Assembly (NCBI GenBank): GCA_963978905.1
Contig: OZ022256.1
Location: 5,377,501-5,441,500 of the forward strand
Direction of reading: 5' to 3'
Source of the DNA: Trichostrongylus colubriformis
Taxonomy: Eukaryota > Nematoda > Chromadorea > Rhabditida > Trichostrongylidae
Length of the DNA stretch: 64,000 nucleotides
The stretch's first letter is position 1; the number at the start of each line of letters is the position of its first letter. Below, piece after piece: positions 39,256 through 49,089 of the stretch. The notes below the pieces were generated by a model. The model did not search any database. It saw only the letters and a program-made list of their open reading frames with translations, and had not been told where the DNA came from. The position numbers and the translations under genes were made by a program.

Positions 39256-40226
39256 CCTGGCCTGATCGACCATCGGGCGATAGATTTTACATGTGCGAAA
39301 ACAAGTTGGGACTTGTTATCGGCTAATTATATTATATTATATTTATTGCATGCACAACAGGTACATGAAGCATGAATTATAAGATAAGTCACTAATAAGA
39401 AGTCACTCAATATAAAGAGTTACCCGTCCCCGCCTCAGGCAGCGAGGGACGAACCACTGCTACCAGTAAGCTGTATGAACGGTGGAATGTGCTTTGATCT
39501 TTCATCTGTCTCCGAGTCTTGTGAGAGTACAGCTTATTGGTAGAATACCAGCTCAATCAAATAAGGCACGGATGCAGACGCGAATATAGACACACGGCGC
39601 GACAATAATAGTACAGCCAGACACCAATGGAGATCACTCGAATACATCGACTCGACTAAAACTGCAGGGGGCTGGACAGAGTATCGCCTAAAGATGGACG
39701 GATGCGGGACAGCGGAAGCGGCCGGTTTCCACGTTTGGTCCGAGCTCGTCTCTCGACCTTCTCCCTCCTCGGCAAGCCACGCCCCGAAAGAGAGATGAGT
39801 CATGGGAGAAACCCTTTGAGAATGCCGTTCATGACGGCTCACTTATAAGGAAAGTGATCTTTTGACCTGATGGGTTGTCGATGGATTTCTCATGCATGGC
39901 GCCATCCACAACGCCATTGTCTGTTTCGTTGGTTCGTTTGTACCGAGATCACGCACAAAAGACCTTCGACATAACCAGCTAGTCGTGAGAAGAGGTCTAT
40001 CCATGGGTACCAGTGTGGATGAATACTCAAGGAATTATGGGATGAAAACAGGCGGATAGCTGATATGAACTTCTCTCATATCCTACTACGTTACAATTAC
40101 TTCATTTGGTGCTAGGGAGCCACTATGCAGACCGGAAAAGCGTTTGCATTCACGAAAATGTACATGAGACCTCAAGGCGAATCACCCTGCCGTTGGTCCT
40201 CTGAGAGCAGATGCGTATTGGAGGCA

Positions 40227-40229
40227 TAA
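40227..40229. other. Empty MITE-1 target site (TAA) in unit 6
   Basis: Unit 6 reads GGAGGCATAACAGACACA with no insertion, where units 1-5 carry the 286-bp element between two TAA copies. Confidence 0.9.
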
Positions 40230-40496
40230 CAGACACAATGGATCATTCTCTCCAAGGAAACATGGTAAGATTTTGCCACTTCGATGAAATAAAATTTCCT
40301 CAATTGGCTTCCTACAGATTCCTTCTTCTCGAAAACGTGGTACAGCTCTAATAGTCTTCGGCAGACAGCCACATTTGTCCTCATAAAAATGGTTCGAAGG
40401 TATACTATGCAATCAAAGGAAACCCGATTAGCCATTGAATTGGACTAGGAAAGTTGTTGAGAAAGCGGTTTATAGTACTCAGAAAAATTGAGTTTG

Positions 40497-40880
40497 AGTA
40501 AAGGCAAGGTGTTCGAAAATGTTAAAATATGAATGATAAGGTACCGTGCTCCATGGTGATCGCCGCGTCACTATTGTGGTAGCGGCGCAGCAGAACGCAT
40601 TACAAGGCTTCATTTTAGTTTCTACCATTTCTATCCTCGCTTTTGCTTTGAAGTCCTCTTCTTTGTCATCAGAAGACGAGCACATTACCCATGGTCGATG
40701 ACGCTTTCGTTTCGGAAGGTAAATATTGGATCTTGTAATATTTCGTCAGGAGTTTGTCCTCATGTTTTTTTTACAATGGGCTTTCAATTTGCTCGATGAA
40801 TCGCATTGGCTCTATAGAAACGAAAGGAATAGCGTAACCTGAAAAGGGATCCAATTCCTTGAGAATTTCCCCTAATGCCA
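40497..40880. repeat. Variant block in unit 6
   Basis: Counterpart of the unit 5 block. In unit 6 the divergence from units 1-4 also extends to the left, to about 40115. Confidence 0.8.
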
Positions 40881-41668
40881 CTTTTGAGCCTGCTGATAAC
40901 GCATTACCTGAAATAATGCTTAGTACAGCAAACATCGCAGTTGACTCCGAGCCTCATGCAGGACTTTATAGATTCCTTACAAATCAGTAAAGAAATTGTG
41001 TTCCTGCTGTTCCTCAGCAGCCCTTCGGTAAGCAACCTCTCTTTCGGTGGCGAGTGACATTGACTAATTACTTTTGGCCCCGTATGAGAGAAAACAGTGG
41101 GTTATGGTTCTAGCACAGCTGGAAGTCCGCCTTTCAGTGTTGCCCCCTTCGCGTTTGTTATTTAGTGAACTGTGCTTTTCGCTACTGTACTGTATTCTAC
41201 GGGGACACAAATTTGATGGTTAAGATCCTGGAATTATTCCTCATAAACCTTATAAAATTGACCGGTCCTTGTGAACTTTTGTCCATAATTTTGACTCGAC
41301 GAAATGGACAATTCCACCGACCTCTTTCACAAGGGGTTTCTCTCGATGAAGAGACTCGAGCGTCAGATGACAATACAGAGAGGCGCGACACCAGGTGGCG
41401 CACAGAGTGGACCAAAAAGCCGCAATGTACTCGCTCTGAAACGCAGATGGATTGGGGGATGAACTCCCTATTTCTGTTGTGCTGAGCTGATTTCGTCCCT
41501 ATGTTCCATGCAGACGTTTCTGACGTACATGTAGAGGCGTTCTGCATGGTGCTGTTGGTAGCCTGCGTTTGATCCTTGCATTCTAACGACTGGGAAGAAC
41601 ATATGTGGCGATCCAGGATTGCCTCAAATTAATAAGTGCCATGTGTATTTTGGGATAGCCTGGCAATC

Positions 41669-41926
41669 TCAAAGATTCCCCTTACTCGGAGTATACCCGG
41701 CCTCCACGACAGAGCTCGCCAAGCTACTCATGGTTCTGGAACTCTGAGTTACTACACGCTGCACTTTCCATTCCGTTCTGTGAGCCTCGATGTGAACTTC
41801 ACCTATGATACGCGATAGTTCATCTAGAGGCATCTTCTCAAAGCACGATTTGTTGACTGTGTTGCTTTGGATACTGTCTTTTAGTGAGGCCACGTTCACA
41901 GCATAGCGTTGGCAGTACCGAGGCAT
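41669..41926 (-). other. 85-codon open frame across the array edge
   Basis: It starts MPRYCQRYAVNVASLKDS inside the RTE-like edge of the repeat and continues through 41666-41872, which is not part of the unit. In the tandem units the same frame ends at once (AVNLA, stop). Another frame of the shared part spells the RT motif NASVLPTLC, so this open frame is probably an accident of the junction. Confidence 0.2.
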
Positions 41927-42264
41927 TGAAAATCAACGCTCTCCGCTCTGCATCGCCTAGCTGGTCACTCACCTCAAAGATCGAGTTAAAAACTGCACGT
42001 AGCGCACGTCACCTATGATATTTCGACTAGATTTTGGCCATGTTCATTTCCCTTCTCAGATATTCGTAGGACTTGCTCTGCTAAATGATGGTTCCTCGCA
42101 CTTCAACTGTCCGTTGTTCACACCACCATGATTTTTGCTTTTTCATGTTGCTCCCTTTCCATGCACAGTTTCTGCACAACGACTCCTGGCCGGAGGTTCG
42201 GTCCTCTATCATCTTTTCGCGGAGCATTTCAACCATGCGTTTTTTTCATAGAACTCCAAATGTG
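41873..42264 (-). mobile_element. RTE C-terminal remnant at the inverted edge
   Basis: On the minus strand one frame reads RALRAVFNSIFEVSDQLGD followed by AERRALIFNASVLPTLC. This is the clearest copy here of the thumb/C-terminal region of a nematode RTE reverse transcriptase. It is the diverged counterpart of unit positions about 320-677. Confidence 0.65.
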
Positions 42265-42737
42265 TTAAAGGCACACCACGCGATGATCCAATTAGTGGCT
42301 CACTTTCGTGGAGCAAGTAGGTACTTGGATAACTGCTTAAATTGCATCCTTGTTGCGGCTGCACGGTGCACCCTCACAGTGTTGTGCCTGCTTGAACAAA
42401 CCGAGCCACGCCCACTCAGCTGAATCATACACAACGTTAGACGGACGATTTTCCGATGTGGAAGCTGCCTTCGACATCGAAATGGCTGTTTCATTTAAAT
42501 ATCATCTCCTAAAGGAGGTTTCATTTTCCACGTGAGCGCCACGTTGGAAATTTGCTCGTCTAAGGCAGGGTGTGATTCAGCTGGGGGGGGGCGTGGCTCG
42601 GTTTTGTTCAAGCAGGCACAACTCCATGAGGGTGCACCGTGCAACCGCAACAAGGATGCAACTTGAGCAGTTATCCAAAGACCTACTTGCCCCACGAAAG
42701 TAAGTCACTAATTGGATTATCGCTGGTGTGCCTTTAA
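42265..42737. mobile_element. MITE-2: foldback element flanked by TTAA
   Basis: Long imperfect terminal inverted repeats (over 150 bp) start AGGCACACC and end GGTGTGCCT, directly flanked by TTAA on both sides (42265-42268 and 42734-42737). The arms share stretches such as GGATAACTGCT, TTGCATCCTTGTTGCGG and TGCACGGTGCACCCTCA. The tandem units have no insertion at this point (GGAA in place of TTAA), so it inserted only in the edge copy. TTAA duplication is the hallmark of piggyBac-type targeting, but no transposase is present to confirm. A related element is at 63461-63885. Confidence 0.75.
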
Positions 42738-43010
42738 ATGAGTAGACGGCTCTCGCTGGTGTATAAGACTTTCACAAATATTCTTGTCAATCGCTGGATA
42801 GAATTCTAGACCACTACCGACCAGTAAAGCAAGGCGGTTTGTGATTTTGCCTAGATTACACTCAAATCGTCTCCCGAAAGGAATGGCAAGTATCATCCAC
42901 CACCAATTATTACTTTCGTTGACTACAAGTAGGCGTTCGACTCCATAAAATAGTGCTGTCGTCACCGTCCTGAAGTATGCTGGAGTTCCAGCGCTTGATC
43001 GCTATTAGGA
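42738..43010 (+). mobile_element. RTE reverse transcriptase fragment at the inverted edge
   Basis: The plus strand reads LVYKTFTNILVNRWIEF, then with stops and shifts FVDYK, stop, AFDSIK, and later a VPAL motif. This fits the RT fingers/palm region around the first catalytic aspartate (VDYKKAFDS in intact RTE relatives). Several in-frame stops make it a dead copy. Confidence 0.7.
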
Positions 43011-43211
43011 AATTCATTACCACAGAAAATCCAGTGTGCAATGGTAATCTGATGCAGTTCCTCAGCTTCATTTTTTATTCAATTTGTTGTATAGGAATGT
43101 AAAAACTAGATATTTTACATGAAAATATGAGCAGATTTATTTGACTCAGAATGCAGCAGTTAACCAACACTGCAACGTATCACACTGTTTAGAAATAGTA
43201 GATGTGTGCAG

Positions 43212-44273
43212 CTAGGCCTGTCCGTAGTTACAACTTAGCTTGAATTCATGTTTGCCATCTGCGCGCGGAGTGTTCAGAGTGATGGCGCATCCAATTTTTC
43301 CAAGACCAGTGCCAAACATTGTGGTGAACTGAAACATATACTCATAGACAAAGAAGACCATTACCGAAATTTCGAAATATTATAGTATTTTGAAAAAGGG
43401 AAAAGCTGCATACTTTATCGTCTTGTTCATCATCAACCTTTTTGAGTGCTTTTTCGATCGAATCTTTCCAATCGAAATTGAAGTCGCTGAACCGTTGGAG
43501 TTAGTGCAAACGTAATTGGTTACAAGAAGGAAAAACTTGGAATAGATATGATAGAGGACAAGCAAAAATTAAGATTAAATCAGAAACACCTTGTAACGTC
43601 AAAATGAAATCCATAGAATCCATCTTTGTAACTTCCCTCGGAAGCTAATTTGGAAAGAGCGCAGTCATACTCCTGTAAAAGAAGACGGTCGTTTCATACG
43701 AGTGAAAAGAAGCTGAACTCGTTCACTGCATATGAACGAAACTGTAGGCACAAATAAAGTGATGCCTCGTGAAGAACTTTCACTCATCACCTTCTTCCGT
43801 TTAACGTCAGCCACTCACCAAATCACTCGTATCTGGAAGGTCGTCATTTTTGCTATTTATGGCAGCCATGAGAATGCCTCGAACGCTTTCTCCGTCCTCT
43901 ACAGTTCCAGGAACATTCAGATCACAGTACTCTGGAAAAAGAATAAGAACAGAAGGTGCACACCGAGCTCATACAATATTTGGAAACAAACCTTCGGCAT
44001 AGCTTCTCGTGAACGAAAGGGTGCAACATATCTGAAGGGGCTAACTATGGTCTGGTTTCATGGATATTTTTCTATGAATGCTAACACTCATCCTAGCTAC
44101 TGCACCATAACACAACTTTCATCCCTTCGTCGAGTATTTGTAATTCTTTCAAGAATGTTCGTAATCTCCGAGGAGTTCTACTGATGAGCTAGAGTGTCTC
44201 GCACTAAGAAAAGTGTATAAATGTGGCAAAGAAATTTTGTATAACATACCATGAAAACGATGCAAAGGAGCAT
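43212..44273 (-). CDS. CAP-B, inverted unit: variant with altered C-terminus (135 aa)
   Basis: Exons in reading order: 44273-44250, 43929-43819, 43672-43590, 43486-43414 and 43328-43212. Exons 1-4 match the other copies. In the last exon a 25-nt deletion removes the usual end. After LSCNYG the frame continues with only Q-A and a TAG, in place of RTQE and TGA. The GC...CxY core is untouched, so the product is probably functional if the family is. A 5-nt insertion (ATTAT) lies in the last intron. The 3' flank is clearly more diverged than in the tandem copies. Confidence 0.62.
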
Positions 44274-45264
44274 GCCGAAAAGCGATTGTCTCGTCCTAGC
44301 GCAAGACCAAGTTTGGCGTACCAACACATTACGGCTCACCCTTATAAAAGGATCCGCTTCATCTGTCAGCAGAAGAATTGAAAAGAAAGAGGGTTTTTGT
44401 TGGAAAACGATGCGATCGGAAATGGGTCCACAGAGACATGCTGCTGAATAAATTTGGTCACACTAACAGTATGATGAAATTGACCGTGTTTGGCTAACGC
44501 TATTTCCACCCGTCCACAAGAACTGTTCAACACGATCCATCGTCGATCCATGTTGCGGTTCTCTGCGATATGCCTGCAGAAACTTATTGCAGCTGCATCT
44601 TTGCAACATGAACGGGAGACTATAACCGTGGTATGAGGCAATAAGCAGAAATAGTAATTCAACATAAAGCGCGAGGAAACTCCACTCATCACCTGTTTGA
44701 AATTCGGTTAATGGGCTTAAGACACAGCACAATCTTATTTGACTGCTCTCAACAACGAACATCAGTCCGATGACATTTGATTTTTGCTTAGTGGTGGCAG
44801 TACCATAAGTGTTGGAGTCGCACCTATGCTTCTTACAGACATTTCCTTGACATTTACTTTTCGATGCTTTTCCAAGCATAAACGTCCCCACTTAACAGAT
44901 AAGACGAAGAAATTCGAGAGGTTGTGATCGGGATTTGCGTATCAATCAGATGCAAGAATTACTATCTGAAAATTAATTTGAATTGGAAATGGCTACTAAA
45001 ACCATTTCAGGCATTCCCATCACTCACATGGCACTCATTGACCCACATCCACGCAGCTCGACGTTCTTTCTTCGTAGAGCAACTTCAGTGTACAAAAAAA
45101 TTGTGCCCAGTGTAATTTCTTGGCGATAGCTGACGGTTTGACAGCTGTTCAATAACATAGAAATTATTCGATATTTGGTAAGCTGTATTGCACGACTGAC
45201 TCCTTTAAAAGGATCGCTCACCGTGGCGTCCATGAAACCAACTCGAGTCCGCCGTTTGCAGAAG

Positions 45265-46555
45265 ATGCGCATGAACATTCTTTCAATAGTACGTTCTCCT
45301 TAATGAATCCTCTTTTCTTGTGAAAAATTCCATTTGTTGATATGGATTTCAATATCCCATATTGCAGCACAATTTTTTCATTTACATAGAAGATTTGACT
45401 ATAGTGTATGTAATTAGCAGTACAGGCAACTCCTAAAAAGACTCATAAAGGACCAAGTCGATTACGATGTTTAGGCATGCTGCGTGCTTCTGCTCATCGA
45501 AGGAAATGCTGAGGATCCGGAGGGTCTGTTACCATTTAGTTCAACTGACAATTAGATTACCTTAGTACAGTACCGTTTTAGCTTTCGTCTGTGCTGAAAA
45601 CGTTCCTGAAAATATTCGAACGCCGTTGCTTGATTCTATAAACGAAATGCGCACCAAACTCTCTGTCAGTAAGATAGTAGGTTTTTTGTTGTTATTAGTA
45701 CCATGAAAGAGCAGCCAATGAGCAAAGTCTTATTCGAATGTAGAGTATAGATGTTCTCTTAGCGCATGGCAATATTTAACGATCGACGACGATATTTCAT
45801 TGTTAACCGATACGATAAATTACTCCTACACAACTTCGGCTGATATTGGTACCGGTGGCTCCTACATCATGTCACACCATATCATAACCCAGTTCCAGCT
45901 TTGTCGCACCAACTCACGCTCGCAAAGTAGTTAGGAGCGCAGTGCATTATTCAATTATTATGGTAGAACGACCAGCTATTAGTCAATTAGATCACCATTA
46001 GTGGAAGTAATTATCTGAATTACAGACATACGAAACTAATTGCGACCTTGGAAAAGAAGCCTTCACGGGTTTGTCAGGAGGAACATCTTCTCATCGCGGT
46101 TTCGAAGTGAAAAGGTGAACTCCTTTCCAATGAACCGAAAGTCTGATCAAATTTCATTTCTTGTGTATAGTTGTGAACTCACCTTATTAGATGGCTGACC
46201 AGCTCAAAATTACCGCTCATTACAGTGCGTTCGACGGTACGTGGAAAAAAACTCTGGATAAAATAATGCTCGAAAGACAAAATCAGGTGAGTTTTAGCTC
46301 TCCATTCTCTACTACTGGTTCAGGAAGAAGAATCATTGTTGAAGAATGGGTAACACATAAATAGGAGAAGCCCTTATGTTTCAGATAAACGATCCCAATT
46401 TTGAAAAGGTTGGGTGCGGTATCAAGCTGGAAACGTCGGAAGATGGTGCGCATTATCTAGATCTGAAATGCGCTTTCAAAATGTATGTTTGTTTTGGTCA
46501 TCTCAAACATGTTTGTATGGGGCTGTATTTCAGGGAGAGCACGGACCCACGGTAA
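45265..46555 (+). CDS. CAP-A, inverted unit (130 aa)
   Basis: Exons: 45265-45288, 45566-45664, 46026-46114, 46226-46286, 46385-46482 and 46534-46555. This copy is on the plus strand and is the easiest to read. Exon 4 must start after CTCATTACAG (46226). The ATG at 46191 directly after TTATTAG looks like a start but would be out of phase with exon 3. The predicted protein equals the tandem copies. AATAAA is at 46623-46628. The orientation relative to CAP-B is unchanged, so the divergent pair was inverted as a block. Confidence 0.67.
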
Positions 46556-48075
46556 ACCTCCAATGTCTCTTTGTCTGTGAGCATAGACTACGCAACTGTA
46601 ACCCCTCACATGTCATGTGCGAAATAAATTGTTTGCTTTATTGTCGTCTGCAGACTCATAACAACGAAAGCAGCAGCACATCGCCTCCATGTCTACCCAC
46701 TTGGATCCTTGAGTTGGCTGTAATAATTGGAATAGAACCCTGGTGTCAGGCAACTTTGCTATATTATCTATCTTTGTTGAGCGGTCTAACACAGATATCC
46801 CGTTATGGCTTTCAAGGTGAAGAAAACAACTACTCTATTGCTCCGTATATAAAATATGAAAGCAAATTGAAGTACTATGCTGCACTGCAACCTATCACAC
46901 TATTTCATAATCGACATGTAAAGCGCAATCAAACGAGTTCGATTGTCAGATTGTAACGGAAGCAATTGAAGAATGTGTTCCTGAAAACAATCTCTGTAAA
47001 TTTAAAACTCATTCCTTGTATTCCGTCGTTACATCCTACGCTAACCTGATGTCCACGCTAGCAAGATGGATCGTGGCATTACATAACGCATTCCACTTTC
47101 ACTACTCTACCTCACTCTGAATAAGTTCTAATTGAAATGTCCATCATTTCAAGCTATCCAAAGTTGCAAAAGTCTCTGGAGCTGCAATCTTCTCGTGGAA
47201 TGTCAAACTTGACCAACAGTACTGTACGCGTATGATTCAACGCCCAGACAACTGCGTCACCACCCGGCTGAACTTTGAAGACAGCATTAGGGATTAGGTG
47301 GTTATTGAAAAATCCCTAAAGGAAGTCACTCTTATGAAAATTACTGGCCTAGGAAGCTTATTTGTTGCGAATTTCCCGTCAGAAAGCGCGCCCCCGAGCT
47401 GTAGTGGCGGCGAGGCGGTTGACAGCTGACAGCATCGGGTGACAAACCTCGCCCACAGACGACGTGAATCCAGGTTGGCTACGATGGAAGCAGACAAGGG
47501 TATGCGGCAGAATCGAAGGTATTGCGTCGCGTTTTCGCAGTTTTCGGTTAAGCTCACTCAAGCAAATAGATGATGTCGTATTTTCGAATATTCCTCTGTG
47601 TCTACTTGATACCATGCTAATGGAAAACTAGTCCGGACTACACGCCTCTTGACGGAAATGTTGTCCGTCTCGAGAATCAACGGTGGGAAGGGGGTCACTT
47701 CTCTCGGATCATTGGCCATCTTCCCTCTTTTCTTCACCACCGTATAACTAAGCACCTCGACGTTCAAAATTGCAAAATTTACAAAATTTTCCACTGTTCA
47801 TCCGAATTTCCCTTATCGCTACCTTTGACAGAAAAAGGCATTCCAAACTCGTGTGAGATCGTATTCGTAGACCGTGTGAGAAACAATTGAGACCTGGAAC
47901 GATGTACATCCATCCAAACTTTTCCATGCTCCTGTAGAGCCCTTAACGTATCTATTCGTCGTTAAATTTTATTTACATAAGTAATTACCCTCCCTATTTT
48001 TCTTTGCACAAAGTTATTACTATCAATAACAATAGGAACCCTCGAAATTCGACCATTTTCTTCAAATTTACTCTA

Positions 48076-48278
48076 AGGCCGCCAACAGACTGCGATTGTG
48101 CGATTTTGTGATTCTGTGATTCTGCAATTCTGCGATTTTGCGGCACCGCACTTTTCGCACACGAAGTTGCGACATTGTACAATTTAAAGTCGTAGTATTA
48201 CGTGCGAAATTGCGATGCCGCAAAATCGCGGAATCGCAATATTGCAAATTCGCGAAATGGTAAAGTCTGACGGCGGCC
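48076..48278. mobile_element. Foldback MITE-like palindrome
   Basis: The ends read AGGCCGCC...AGACT and AGTCTGACGGCGGCC, with CTA on both outer sides. The arms are a long imperfect palindrome dominated by GCGATT-type repeats (for example GCGATTTTGCGGCACCGCA against TGCGATGCCGCAAAATCGC). The GGCCGC ends recall MITE-1, and the candidate 3-bp CTA duplication fits the same broad group. Confidence 0.65.
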
Positions 48279-48747
48279 CTAGAGGTGATTAGGGGAAACC
48301 GAAACTGAGAAGGAGACGGACTATGTTTGGCATTCTACTGTTGGAAATTTCAGCAGTTTAAATAATATTTACCAACCGATCGAAATTACTATTAAGTTGG
48401 TGTATAATTAATGCAGCTTTTTATTTTTACGTTGTTCTGTAGTGGAGACTGACATTTTGACGTTTAATAAATGGGAAGCAGTCCTTGATGGCGATTGTGA
48501 AAACGCTCTCGAATAGTCATTTAGACACGTTTCTGCTAAATTTGATTATTGTTTTTGCTAAATAAAATTAATGGAAAAACCGCATCAATTATACACCAAC
48601 CAAATACCATAGGTACTTTAAAAAGCAATCCGTCATATTATTTTTGTTACATAAATGTTAAAAATAAATATAAAAAATAATAATATAATGACAGTAGTAA
48701 TCTATAATGTAATAAATGATGCTATTACAAATCATGATCATTTCCAG

Positions 48748-48822
48748 ATCTCTAACAGCAAGTACGACGGAGATGAAGACTTCCTTCGAATCTATACTGA
48801 TTTCGCTTTCCATACTGAAAAA
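48748..48822 (+). other. Orphan exon-like segment (25 codons)
   Basis: After the acceptor GATCATTTCCAG an open frame reads ISNSKYDGDEDFLRIYTDFA and ends at AAA/GTGCGT. It looks coding (acidic, well-formed, both splice sites), but no partner exon was found nearby and the family is not recognised. It may be a gene fragment moved with repeats. Confidence 0.3.
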
Positions 48823-48993
48823 GTGCGTGAGGAATGGAATATTGGGCACAGCCCTGTCTCATTGAAATTGTACGGGTGTGCGTCAGGACTGTCCATATAG
48901 GTCATCGCGTCACAAGAACTGCGTTATTTGACGCATCAGTTGCCTTGCTAATGTCGTCGGGAATCGACCGCGAAATAGGGGTTCGGTCGCTAC

Positions 48994-49089
48994 CTCCTCG
49001 CGCGGACAGACCTAATTGGAGATTTCAACGCACACTCTTACTGTAAATGGCAGTTTCCCGAGGGTTGTTTTGCTGATTATATGAAATAA
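48994..49089 (+). mobile_element. Possible endonuclease fragment of a non-LTR element
   Basis: A short frame reads DLIGDFNAHSYCKWQ and then runs to a stop. GDFNAH is a signature of the AP-type endonuclease domain of non-LTR retrotransposons. Only about 30 codons are present, so the call rests on one motif. Confidence 0.3.

Larger units (their letters stand above)
38588..41665 (+). repeat. Tandem array unit 6, forward part (unit positions 1-3385)
   Basis: Begins like the other units but diverges from about 40115 onward, lacks the MITE, and accumulates differences toward its end. Identity to the unit stops abruptly at 41665, equal to unit position 3385. The remaining half of the unit is found inverted immediately downstream. 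Confidence 0.95.
41666..47331 (-). repeat. Inverted edge of the array (rest of unit 6 plus start of unit 7)
   Basis: Read on the minus strand, 47331 down to about 43010 matches unit positions 3390-7721. From there down to about 41873 it matches, with more divergence, unit positions 1-677 of a following unit. For 43400-47331 the coordinates follow x(inverted) + x(unit 1) = 50721 without gaps and with almost no mismatches. Below 43400 there are indels, including a 473-bp foldback insertion at 42265-42737. Bases 41666-41872 match nothing in the unit and would be the original right flank. Confidence 0.93.

Noticed and set aside
46191..46225. ATG directly after TTATTAG as an alternative (trans-spliced) start of CAP-A
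   Set aside because: Using that exon start puts it out of phase with exon 3. The acceptor CTCATTACAG at 46225 restores the phase-2 join and aligns exactly with the CAP-B exon boundary.
1..47331. Satellite DNA or a CRISPR-like array as the explanation of the repeats
   Set aside because: The unit is 7.7 kb with spliced genes and fixed mobile-element insertions. There are no short repeats with unique spacers, and the host is plainly a eukaryote.
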